A model generated the notes under the pieces. The model was given only the letters and a program-made list of their open reading frames with translations, was not told the DNA's origin and ran no database searches. This document shows positions 34,201-45,746 of a DNA stretch of 64,000 bases, piece after piece. The position numbers and the translations under genes were made by a program. The first letter of the stretch is position 1. Each line of letters starts with the position of its first letter. Source of the stretch: Bretschneidera sinensis (taxonomy: Eukaryota > Streptophyta > Magnoliopsida > Brassicales > Akaniaceae); contig CM043700.1 in assembly GCA_023935145.1 (NCBI GenBank), positions 26,479,501 to 26,543,500 of the forward strand, read 5' to 3'.

Positions 34201-37200
34201 ATATAAAGGCAAAAACCTCATCAAAGGACTCAAAAATATCTATGCTGGGTTGATGAATCGTGCACACAATTGTTCGCCCGGTATTAACAATATTCCTCAC
34301 AGTCCTCATCACAATGGCTGCAGCCCTTGCATCCAATCCTGATGTGGGCTCATCCATGAACACTACAGAAGGGTTGGCAACCAGTTCAACAGCAATCGTT
34401 AACCTTTTTCGTTGTTCTGTTGACAGGCCATCTACTCCAGGTAGACCAACCATTGCCCCACTTAACGGAGTCAGCTCCACAAGTTCCATCACCTCCTCAA
34501 CAAATGCCTGGAAAATTAGACCTTCAAGAAGTGAACTTATGCCCGAGACATGCAGAAATGCAAAATATTTGTAGTAATAATTACCCTTTGTGTCTCCAAG
34601 TTAACATCTGAAGGTAACCGGAGCCACGCAGAGAACAGAAGTGATTCCAGGACAGTTAAGCATGGTGAATGAATGTCACTCTGCTCACAGTAACCAGAAA
34701 TTCTTGCGAAAGTTTCCTGTTTTTTGGGATAACCAGATATATGTATGCTCCCTTCTATTACACCACCAGTTTTCCTACCAGCTAAAACATCCATGAGGGT
34801 GGTTTTACCAGCACCACTGACTCCGACCAATGCTGTTAGTACACCAGATCTGAATGCTCCAGTAACATTAACCAACAACTGCAATCTGTCGTCTAGTATC
34901 CCTTGTTGTTTCAATTCCTGAAGTGATACTTGGATGAGAAAATTAGACATGTCAAAAGTATTTCTAAAAGGAAACTGGAGAAAGAAAAGGAGATGTATTC
35001 ACACCAAAGGGACATCCACAAAGTAATTAATATTGCTGAAAGACATGGAAAGTGGTTGAAATGGGAGAACCATGCCTCTCTGCTTGAAATATTTTCCTGC
35101 CCAGAAGCAAAGATGAATTAAATCCAGATATTTAGGTTTCTTTAATTAACAAGACTAATAGAAACCAGTGTAATGTAATTTACAAACCATTTAGTGACCC
35201 AGAATGCTGCAAGTACTCTCTCAGTTCAATGACAACATTTTCACCTTTCCTTCTATTGTCTCTCTCTTGCAGCTCTTCCTTGGAGACAACAGCTTGTGGC
35301 TTCCCCAGAGCTTTTAATAGTAATGAAAGCATGAATTGAATTAGGCTCACTCTTATAATAAGCTTGGAAATTGACATTTTGAGAGGTCTCCATAGAATGA
35401 GAGAGCTTACGATTAAGGCAAGTCAGGAAGAATGTAAACAGGATATTGAACAAAACTGTGTATCCAAGTAAAGCACCAATGCCAATCCAATACCAGTAGC
35501 TCTCAGGAAACAAACCGCGTTCACTTAATAGTGCCTCACCTAGAGAAACGTTAGTGTGGTTCCCAGCTTTCTACATGAATAAATAAGAAGGTGAAGAACA
35601 ATGAGTTTGATTACAGAAGCTAGAATGCTGAAACAGTAACTCAATTAAGACACACGAGCCTTAGGGTTTGCTTATGTGCAATTCTATTTGACTCCAAATC
35701 CTAGCCAATTTCCTACTTGGATGGTGCTAGATTAGTTCGTTAATATACATACACATATGAGGAGCTTTAGGCGTTCATAGGCATGTTGAATAAGGCGTTT
35801 CGACTGCAGGTGTAACTATTAAGATGGCAGGCAACAAAATGAAAGTGATGGACCCCGCAACGCAATATTTAGTCACTTAACATAAAATGACCACAATTAT
35901 TGTTCCATTCTATTGAGATTTGCAAATAAAACAGGCAGTTATAACAGGGAAATAGAGTTCTATTTCCATTTATATAGAAATCCACCCATCATCACCTAAA
36001 GGGCACAATTAGAATATATTCTCGCACCTAACATAGATATCCATCAGTAAAAATATAATCAAAACTTTAAAGTACATTGCAGTAATCAATAACTGAAAAT
36101 CAGTGTATAATTTAGGAAAGTTTGCAACAGTGGTTTATCATGATTTCCAAAGATATCAACATGAACTACATTTTTATATCAAACTACAAAATTTCAATAT
36201 TGTCCAAAACTATTATTCCCATCTAAAGCCAAACATCTTTCTGCTACTACCATGGATTTTCCTTTTTTTCCTTTTCTCATTTATTCGATCAACCATTGAA
36301 ACATTTCAGCTTTACCTTTCATGTAATTAATGTCATATTAAAGATCTCTAACAATTTTGTTGGCAATTAATGAAGCAGCTGTTTCAATTAAATGAACATA
36401 AGATCCATTGTTGCTATTGGAGGCATTTGACATTCCCTCAAATATCATTTAATGATTGCTGAAGCCCATTTCAACTCTCTTCGCAATCATTTCCATATCC
36501 CAACCATGCTAAGCTAGCAACACAATTTAGGAACCACTAAAAAAGCAAGTTATGATAGATAATTGCAGACTCATATCACCTTATCCCAAGAATGCCCAAG
36601 GAACTCATTCACAGAAGCCGCATTTTGAGCATACATCATAGGAGAAACCCAGTAACCCCAGATCCACCAGCTGGGTATAGAAACTGTCAAAATGAAGCAA
36701 AAAATGAATATTCAGATGATACAAAAACCTAAGCACATAGGCACTGCAAAAATGTCAATTAGACCTCTTGAAATGACAAATCCTCCAAGAGCCATAACCA
36801 CCAACATTGCGAAAGATCCAAAGGTATTAGCAACTATCATATTTCGACCCAAAGATCCAATAACGCGGAAGAGACCTGTAGACATCTGGTGCAGAGAGAA
36901 ATACAACAAGAACTGCCGAACAAAACTGTTAAAGAAGAATCAAAACATTAATCTTGATTCAACAGTTAAAATTTGCACAAAATCCAATTAAACATTATAT
37001 TTACCTAATAATTGAAGGATCATATCCAATCACATAGTATGTAACTGCCACCCAGGAACCAGACTCTAGGAGAGATATCGGGATACTTAAGGCCCAAGAA
37101 GGAAGTGTATAAACCCAGCTTGGGTAGAAATGCAAATCCCTATGCTTGTAAAGTACTGGCAGTTTGGCCACCAACATTGAAACCTCTGTAAAGCCGTTAA

Positions 37201-40200
37201 AGAGAATTATGACCATGGAAAAGTATAATGCCCCAAGATATAAGTTTCCATCGTCAATTGTATTATGGTGCATTGTTGTCCGCATAAAAACACTCATTGT
37301 GATAAAGGCAACAAGAAGAAGCTGCAAAGAAGTAAAAAACACTCAAAAATCAGATTCTAAATCTTAAAAATACTTGCATGTTTCAGATGACTGGTACAAT
37401 ACAAAATGACAAGACCAAACAAAATGGTGACTGTTAAAAGCTGCTTTACTGAGCAAAAAGTTTAACACTAAATCACCAAAAAAGTGCTCAAGTAACACAT
37501 AAAATTGGCAACAGAACCTGAATAAATTTGAAAACATATATAAATGAATTCCGCTTCATCAGTAGCCTCTGCCAGTGAAAGCTGGTCTTGAGAAGTTCGC
37601 TCCTTTTCACACCATAGCGAGACGTTGACAAGGCTGCTGGATGATTATAACGTCTATCGAATGGAACGTCCAGTTCTTCAGACAAATTCTTCCCAGTGTG
37701 ATATGAACGAAAAGCTTCAGCAAACTTTCCTGGAGGTATGTACCGGTAAGGACGGAAAGGAAGAGACCAGTACTGTTCTTGGTCCTTCTTTGAAGTGACC
37801 TGTGCAGAGAAAGTTTCAGGCAAAACACTGACAGTAAAATATAAGTTTCACAGGCCAAATTTTTCACAACTTACTTCTTGCAAGAAGTCTGCCACATTCT
37901 TCCTTTCAGGACAACTAAATCCCATAGATGAAAAGAAATCAAGAACAGCTTCACGGGCCCCCTGGTATACAATCTGGCCCTCACACAGAAGAATAACATC
38001 ATCAAACAATTCGTATGTCTCAGGAGCAGGCTGAAGCAGAGAAATCACAGTGGTTGCATCAAGTGCATGAGTTGAATGCCTTAGATACTTGATGATTTGA
38101 TGCGTAGTTGAACTATCAAGCCCATTAGATATTTCATCCATGAAAACCACTCTAGCTGGGCCAACTAGTAGTTCACCTGGAAATCACATTTGTACCTAAT
38201 TAGCATGAACAAAAACATATAGAATCAGTACACAAACTAAAGAAAAGTATATGACATACACCTGTTGTAAGCCGCTTCTTCTGGCCCCCAGAAATCCCTC
38301 TCAGCATTTCGTCTCCCACCAAGGTGTCAGAGCATACATCCAACCCTAATATCTTTGTCAGATATATTTTAGCACTTCAGGAGAATTTTTAAGGAATTAA
38401 GTTCAACGATTAGCTGTTAGAAACACATTTTAAACACTGCCATAGTTCTTATGGAATATTTTTCCAGTTAAAACATTTTCCAATAGCAAATAGCATATCA
38501 AACAACCTGCTTGAAAGGCTAATTCCTAACATATCCAACCCAATGTATTTTCATGCCTTTTACGAAGATTCATGCTTTCACCATTAGAATTTGTAAGAAC
38601 CAACATCTCCAATATGAGATCTCTAGAAAAGTGACCTTCACAAAAGACTTTCAAAACATTATCAATCTTTTTTTTTGGGGGGGGTGGGGGGGGGGGGGGG
38701 GGGCCATAATTTGTAACCAGCCTACTATGGAACCGAGTACCAGATCATTGGAAAGAGTTGTTTATTGTTCTCAACATAAATTTGGATTATCAATTTGTTT
38801 GTAGACATCGAGACAAAGATATAGTAAACCAAGATCAGAAATAGCTTCAAACATGCTTAAAGTATCCTTTAATTATTGTTAGCCCCCTGCCGGGATACAG
38901 TACAACAGTAAAGTGGTCAACACCATGCCAGTTTCCAGAGGCCATAATTGAATTGCTAACAGGGCACTAAAATTGAAGTGAAGCTTTCAAATCACATTTT
39001 AATTCATTTAAATATCAAATGCATCAATTAAGGTAAGTTTAGAAGGCCATATTTGCAGCATGGGTATGAAATGCATCCAAGAGATCCAGCATCTAGAGAA
39101 TACCTTCATAATGTACTCTACCACGAGGCTTGTCTCCTGTCCTCCCAAAGCTAATGACTAGAGAAAGGTAGGATAATAAGGATCAACAGTCTGTGTTTAA
39201 CTAGGCTAGGAAAGACTAGCATTTCATATAAATACAGGTACCTTCATAAATATGTCAAGATCTTCATCAGGTTTTATCCCAGCAATCTTTTCTCTTCTTG
39301 AAAGTTCCAAAAGCATATCTTTTGCAAGTGTTCACATGTCAGCAACTAGGAAAGAAAAGGTTCTGAGCATACACATGATTTCTTAAAACTTACCGTATTT
39401 GAATCCAACACCTTGACAGAGACCAGCAAACTCAAGAGTTTCCCGTACTGTCATCTCTGCCACATGCGAATCCTGTTGACTGACATACGCAGATGTCTTC
39501 GGAGGAACAAATTCATTTAAACTGTGTCCATTATATGTAATTCTCCCTGACGTCTTCAAATAAATTGAAGTATAAATGAATAGTGGGCAAATGAGCAGTT
39601 CAAAGAGGAAATAATAGCAAGTATACCCAACTGAATCATATATAGTTCTTCATTTAATTATATTTGAGCAAACTACTGAAGACATTCTTTCATAGCTGCA
39701 AGGCTGTAGTAACAATGAGATTCAGAATATTAACGGACATGGTAAGCAAGGGCATCAACTGAATCCGCTATATGTCATAGATCTATCCACAACCATCACA
39801 CCTATCTTTAGAACCACTTACCACCATTTCATTCTTTCTATAGCAGACAAAGCCTGACTACATGATTTTAATTGCATGGATATATATTAGCTCATCTTCC
39901 TTAGCTTGTTCGTGACTCTAGGAATATATTACGTGGTCAAGGCTAATATTCCAGTACTGGTACCAAATAACTTGACAACGATGAATCTGGATATTTAAAC
40001 ACTGGGTTCAGCATCCTGACAGATATATCAATACCTGCAGACTAGGCCCAAGCCGTCCAGCAAGAGCTAAAAGTAATGTTGTCTTTCCAGAACTCGGGGG
40101 ACCCAATAGAAGTGTCAATCTACAAAATAGCACTTATTAAACGCAAAAAATAGGTTGGAAAAAGACAAACTGGGTTGTGACTGAAATCCAGTGTATACCT

Positions 40201-42094
40201 CGACGGTCTAATAATCCCACTGACATCATCTAAGATTGTCAACTTGCTTCTCTTTCCTTGGTATATCCACAAATTCCTCAAGAAAGCCTGATAAACATTA
40301 CAAGAGCGAGTTTAAATAAAAAATGCAAAGGCCATTAGATAATTAATCAATAAATGAAACTTGTGCTCAGATTTTACCTCAGTCATATTGAAAACAAAAT
40401 TGGAAATGGTTGGCAGTGCTCTGCTTCCAACGTGAACAAAAGATTCAATTGTCAGATTCTGAAATCGAACCTCAATCTTCGGAAATTCCATATCTACCCT
40501 GTAATGCCACAAGTGGAGAATTATGCTTAGTCAGGTGCATGATATAAGAAACCCAGCTTTAACTAATCCAAATATTCAAACCACGCTCAATTGAACACAA
40601 ACTTCAGTTCTCTTATGTTCTTAGTAACAGAACGTGAACACTTATTATAAGCTTAGTATTGGAAAATGTTTTTCATTTTCTATTTTTATTTTCCTTGACA
40701 CCTTACTGGCTATTCTTGACATAATTTGAAAAACAACCCATCCATTTTCAACATAATATTAAAAAAGTTAAAAAATAAGAAAAAAAAATTGTTTCTTAGC
40801 TTTTTTAATGTTATAGCGGAAAGAAAAGTGTTATTTTTCAAATTATATTAAAGAATATTTAAATGGCTAAAGAAAAAAAAGATGAAAAACATGTTTCACT
40901 ACTAAATGCACTTTACCGCTTATTATTTTCTTTTTCTCATTTGACTTGTTCACCAAATTCTTACTATCAATGGCACATAATTCAGAAAATGCAAATCAAA
41001 TCCGAGAAGTTTTTGCTTGTGTGCCATGAGAGATATATAACACAAGACAAGGGGCATCTCACCTTTAAATAGTATGAGAAGAGGGAGAAAAAAATTTATT
41101 TCACATAAAAGTGAGATGACCTTGTATGATGTATTTATCGTGACATTCAGAAAATTTTCCAGTCAACGACCCTGCCAGCCACAACTGTTCATATTAATGT
41201 TGACTTTAATTACTTAACATAATAAGAACACAATTCCCTATGGGAAAGGTATAATTTGTAAGTTTAATAAGCAAAAATTGACAAGAAGGAAAAAAAAGTT
41301 TGGTAAACTAGGCTCATTTAAGCCGAAGTTTCAGTTAACTTGGATTAAGAAATAACCGGTTGAAAATTAAGCCAACAGTCAATAACCAACAAGCAGAACC
41401 GGTTGAAATCCGCAGAAAATTTAAGGATTAAGAAAGACAAATTGAAAATTAAGCCACTCAATCATGAGAGAACAATGCCGTCAAGTTACCAACCAATCAA
41501 ATGCAAGATTTTGCTCCTGATATTCCAATTGACTGAAACAAACAGTATAACTACCGTTATTACGTTAATATGTTTTAATTAGATTCTGCTTCCATATAAA
41601 TCCAAAAACTCGTAACACAATTGCGCTTAAATGTTCGTAATTTCCATTCTTGTCCATAATCTCGCACTATTAGCAAACAAACAAACAAACATTGCACACA
41701 CAACAAAACCAAATTCCACTCAAATTCAAACAATTTCAACATTCAAAAGAAAGAAAAAAACAGAAGCGAGAGAAAAATAAAAGTGAACAATGAAGCGATG
41801 ATTGAAAGATAATTATTACGAGTCGAATCTCTTCCTCATGCGATTGAAGAAGCGCTCAGGGTCATGGTCGACGGAGCTTATTAGGCGGTCGAGCAGGAGG
41901 CGCTGGTCGGAAACCTCAAGCTCGCTAACGGCGACCTCTTTGGAGGCACCGACGAAGTCCCTGAATATGCCCCTGCGCATGCGCGCGTAAGTGGGAAGCC
42001 GCTCCAGTACTGCCCACCGGAGCGCCTCTTCGTCTTCCCCTTCCTCCCTAAACGACGCCGTTCTGGAGAACACGTTCTCCGCCGAGTTCCACAT
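31276..42094 (-). CDS. ABCG32: ABCG32-type full-size ABC transporter (PDR family)
   Basis: ABCG32 (PEC1/PDR4) is a plasma-membrane full transporter implicated in exporting cutin precursors. I place 24 exons: 41820-42094, 40378-40498, 40199-40287, 40035-40119, 39394-39553, 39242-39318, 39104-39157, 38262-38352, 37875-38176, 37518-37799, 37005-37321, 36765-36925, 36580-36683, 35411-35570, 35188-35310, 35005-35096, 34585-34917, 34217-34507, 33853-33936, 33209-33342, 32887-33114, 31989-32160, 31644-31898, 31276-31548. They total 4263 nt, or 1420 residues, which to my knowledge is the length of the Arabidopsis protein. The N-terminus [15 protein letters not shown] and C-terminus AFNFQKR are ABCG32-like. 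The order is NBD1 (GPPSSGKT about 168, ISGGQKKR about 307, VVFMD about 326), TMD1 (about 500-770), NBD2 (GVSGAGKT about 863, LSTEQRKR about 970), then TMD2 (about 1130-1410). All introns are GT-AG, with no stops. Assignment rests on memory of the family. Confidence 0.95.
32260..32301. repeat. 16-bp inverted repeat inside an ABCG32 intron
   Basis: CGTTTGGTTGGGATTT and AAATCCCAACCAAGCG form a hairpin with one mismatch and about a 10-nt loop. The arms look like MITE termini, so this is probably an element that lost its interior. Confidence 0.6.
38677..38703 (+). repeat. Poly-G tract in an ABCG32 intron
   Basis: Twenty-six Gs broken by one T follow a T run. It lies in the 751-bp intron 38353-39103, on the template strand, so the pre-mRNA would carry a C tract. 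Its length may be unreliable in sequencing. Confidence 0.9.
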
Positions 42095-42240
42095 TGGATC
42101 GAGATCTGGTAAACACAGAAAACCCTATGGAAAACACGGTATATTTTTATTGTGAGAGAGGATGAGAGAGAGAGGCGTGGTGTGTAATGTGTGCATATGA
42201 ACTTTTTAATCTCTGCTCATATAGAGTGGTAGTTGAGCTC
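42095..42240 (-). promoter_or_regulatory. Presumed ABCG32 leader and core promoter
   Basis: Upstream of the ATG at 42094 the minus strand shows a CT-rich leader (about 42150-42180). A weak TATA-like string, CTATATGAG, lies near 42222-42230. The position is plausible, but the match is not strong enough to fix the transcription start. Confidence 0.3.
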
Positions 42241-42511
42241 TACATTAATGGCTCTCCCTCTTTCTTTCATTTTTTTCTCTCTCTAGAGAGAAAAAGGTAC
42301 GGCTGTTTTATTACACCGTTTTTTGCCTCGCTTTGTGTTGTCGTGTGCTCCTCCCTCTGTCTACATTCCTACCAATATGTTGAGGTACGTTAAAGTGTGT
42401 TGAAGTCCGCAAGAAGGCTCATTAAAGCCGCGGGAAAGACAAAATTGGCGGGGTTCCCTCAAATCGATACTTGCTCGTGTATGTAAATCTTGCAAACTCG
42501 CTTTTCTATAT

Positions 42512-42956
42512 CAATTTAAGGAGCAACGTTACTTTTCATTTTAGTCATTATTAATTATTTCAAATGATTAAAATTGTGCCATCAAATTAAAATCATGTCA
42601 TATCATCAATCAACTTAATTAAAATAAAATTAGGGATATTAAGTTACAAAACTATAATTAATATTTTTTATTATATAATTTTATTTTATTTTCAGAAAAT
42701 CATTCAAAATCTAACAAAAAAAGAAAATGTGTATCCGAATATTTGTTAGATTTTGAACTATGTTTCTGAAGAAAAAAAATTATATAATGAAAAAAAATTA
42801 ATTACAGTTTTGTGACTTAATATCGTTAAGTTTATTTTAATTGAGTTAATTGGTAATGTGACATGATTTTAATTTGGTGGCACAATCTTATTCATTCAAA
42901 ATAGTTAAATGGTTGGGATTGATTAAAATTGAAAATAATGTTCTTTTCTTAAATTG
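42512..42956. repeat. 445-bp near-complete palindrome (foldback MITE)
   Basis: The left arm (42512 to about 42727, starting CAATTTAAGG) and right arm (about 42748 to 42956, ending CTTAAATTG) are imperfect reverse complements along almost their whole length. Only about 20 nt of loop separate them. Shared blocks include AAATTAAAATCATGTCA, GATATTAAGT-ACAAAACT, ATTATATAATTTT and TTCAAAATCTAACAAA. It is non-coding and lies 0.4-0.9 kb upstream of the ABCG32 start codon. A transcript would fold into a roughly 210-bp hairpin. Confidence 0.85.
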
Positions 42957-43094
42957 AGACAACCAAAAATAACCAGACGTTTCATGTATAGTTATTATTG
43001 TAATTTAGAATTATTCTGTTTACAGATGTTCTCTGTTTTTTGGTAAATGAAAAATACAATACAGGTATCGATGGTTAAGTTCAAATTGTTATAA

Positions 43095-43776
43095 GGCTCC
43101 GTTTGTTTTGTAGAAAAATCAAAAGCGTAAAATATTTGTAGTGTAAAATGTCATTTTCAATGTGTTTAGTAGAATATAAATCAATTTCGTCTTAAAATCA
43201 AATTTTACACTACTAAATGATAAAATATAAAAAACAACTTACTCTTTTTTTATCTTAACTTGATTTACATTAGAAAACGAAAATCAACATACATTTATCT
43301 ACTCGTCATTTCTCTCTTATCATATATAATAAACTTTATCAATCTCTCTTTACAATGCAGCAGATACATTATTCATTATATATAATATATTAGTTTTTAA
43401 ATATTTAAGCATATTTTTTTTAAATACATAATATGACGTATTATTAATTTGATATTTAATTTATTTATTATATGGGAGAAAATAATAATTTATTTGATAT
43501 TTAATTTTTTAAAGTTATAATTTTTTTATTATTATTTGTGCATTTATTATATTCATATGCATATAATTCTTTATACGATATTATTTTTCATAAATATCTT
43601 ATTTAAATGTAGAATTATTTCTACAAATTAATTTATTTTTCAATCAAGTATTTTCTATTGATTCCAAATAAGGGAACGTAAAATATGATTAGAAAAATAT
43701 TGTTTTTCCATGTTAAATGTTTAACATTGTAAAATCGATTACAACGTAAATCATTTATGAAAAAACAAACGAAACC
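43095..43776. mobile_element. MITE with TAA target duplication (Tourist/Harbinger-like)
   Basis: The left terminus GGCTCCGTTTGTTTTGTAGA and the right terminus, ending ACAAACGAAACC, are imperfect inverted repeats. TAA directly flanks both sides (43092-43094 and 43777-43779). A 3-bp TAA duplication is typical of PIF/Harbinger-derived Tourist elements. The interior is AT-rich and has no open reading frame. Confidence 0.7.
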
Positions 43777-43779
43777 TAA

Positions 43780-45290
43780 AGTATTTTATCATGAATCTAT
43801 TTAAGTTAATTTGTTTTAAGTTACCTTTAAATAACAACTCAGGACCAATATCACCGATTACTCGCCGAAATCATTGAAACTTCATAGCTATTTGTAAAAT
43901 TTCGTCAATTTTTATGGTCCAATACGTGGTTTATGGAGTAAAAATTCCGGTAACCTTTTTAACTAGTAGACAAAAATTACTCTTGATGATGACATTTTGA
44001 TTTTTTTATCATTTTAAAATAAAATCTAAATTTAAGAGTGATTAAATGTGGAGAATGTTTTTTATTTTCTCTTTATTTTTTAATATTTTAATCAATAATT
44101 TTTATATCTTTAACATTATTCGAAAAATAATACATTTTGGTCTTTAATTTTTTAAAATAATATTGAAAAAGATAATAAAAATATATATTTTTCAAATTAT
44201 GTTGAAAAAATAAAAAAAAAATGTTTTCTAAATCTTATTAAGAATATGTAAATTACTGTCTCAAATATTTAAAAATTTAAGATAAAAATAAACTATTTTC
44301 ACAATAAAGAAAAACATTTAAAATTTTCTATAATTTTTTAATCTCGAAACTTTTATCGCAATTAAATACACAATTATATCACTTTGTGAAAATCTTGCAG
44401 GTAAGTTTGGAAAGAATAATGCAAAATCATAAATCGGGTCATTGAATGTCAAAGCAGTTAAGCTACTTCTTTTTTTCGTTTTAGTGAGATCAGAAAGAGC
44501 AGTTAAGCTACTTTTATGATATCCATATTATATTGATGATCGATATATAAACACCGTCTAATTTGCTCACAATTGACAAATGTATTCAACCTTACCATTG
44601 AAAGCAGCACAACATGCAACATGCAACATGCAGAAAAGTCCTTGCCATTTATCATCTTCAACAAAAACGGAGACTTTCCAATGCCTTAAATTCAAAACAA
44701 TAGATATTTACTTGTATGGAGTATTAAGTTGTAGGAGTTGTTAGTTGTAGACTTGTAAGCTGTAAACTGCTGGGTCAATCACTCCAACGTGGAGCGGCCC
44801 GCCCATGTTTAATATTTCAAAATGAAAAGGCTTAATTGCAAATTTAACTTAATTTAAAGGTCAGTTGCATTTTTTAGTCTTATTTTTGTTTAGGAACAAT
44901 TTGAATCCCAATTAAAAATTAAATGCAATAAATACCTTCAAACTAATTTTTCAACGAAATTAAACATGTGAGAAGTATGTGTCTCATTTAGACCTTAAAA
45001 CTCATCAATTGAAAAAGATATGTCAACTATGTGTTTGATGAAAAAAAAAGAAGAAGAAAAAATTATGTTGATAATGAAATTGTACATGTAAGACATATGC
45101 CTCGACCTAAAACAGATCAATTGATTGGAACGCGTCTACCATTCAAATTAAAAAAAAATAAACATCAAGATAAAAAAAGAAACAAAACATTGTTTTCTCT
45201 TACTTTTCTTTTATAGCAAAGAGTGTTTAACTACGAGGACAATAACATCATGGTTAGTGAGATAATGTATGTGATACATACACTTACTAC
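43780..45290. other. AT-rich intergenic region, nothing recognised
   Basis: There is no supported coding sequence on either strand. The longest open stretches are lysine-rich low-complexity translations. The last 66 bases before the Copia element (45291-45356) are duplicated near its 3' end. Confidence 0.6.
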
Positions 45291-45356
45291 AATTTATGAC
45301 TATTAACTTGTGCATTGAATAAAGATTCATCTTAACCTATAAGTTTCTATCTCTAC

Positions 45357-45705
45357 TGTTAGAGTTGGGACATACTTCACGGGACCAGATTTATAGAACT
45401 CCGGATTAACACGGGGTCCCGCTCAGGCTATGTACATGAGTTGGGCTTGGTTTTTTGCTTGGTGGATTAGACTTCTGTAGTTCTGTAGCAGAATAAAAAT
45501 CCTAATTATACCCTAATTAGGACGTCTTAAGTTGCTTATAAATACTCTTTATGTACTGAGCATACATTGTAACGAAAGATTAGTGAAGTTGATAATATGA
45601 AACTTCTGGCAGGATGTAGTCCTATTCTGCGGTGAACTTGATTAAATCTTGTATTCTTTTCTTTCTGTTTATAATTCGTATGATTGACAGGTCTCGAATC
45701 GTTTA
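45357..45705 (+). repeat. Copia 5' LTR (349 bp)
   Basis: It begins TGTTAGAGTTGG and ends CGAATCGTTTA, where the full 3' copy ends in the canonical CA. It contains a TATA-like TTATAAATA (about 45537-45545). It differs from the right LTR by many substitutions and a short indel in the middle, so the insertion is not recent. Confidence 0.88.
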
Positions 45706-45706
45706 A

Positions 45707-45720
45707 TTGGTATCGAAACC
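45707..45720 (+). other. Primer-binding site (initiator Met tRNA type)
   Basis: TTGGTATCGAAACC sits two bases after the LTR. It is a degenerate form of the TGGTATCAGAGCC site complementary to the 3' end of plant initiator tRNA-Met. Confidence 0.75.
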
Positions 45721-45746
45721 TTGTGTTTGAGGAATAACGATCAGAG

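Noticed and set aside
45031..45216. Lys-rich open frame upstream of the Copia element
   Set aside because: It is low-complexity, poly-A derived, with no conserved motif.
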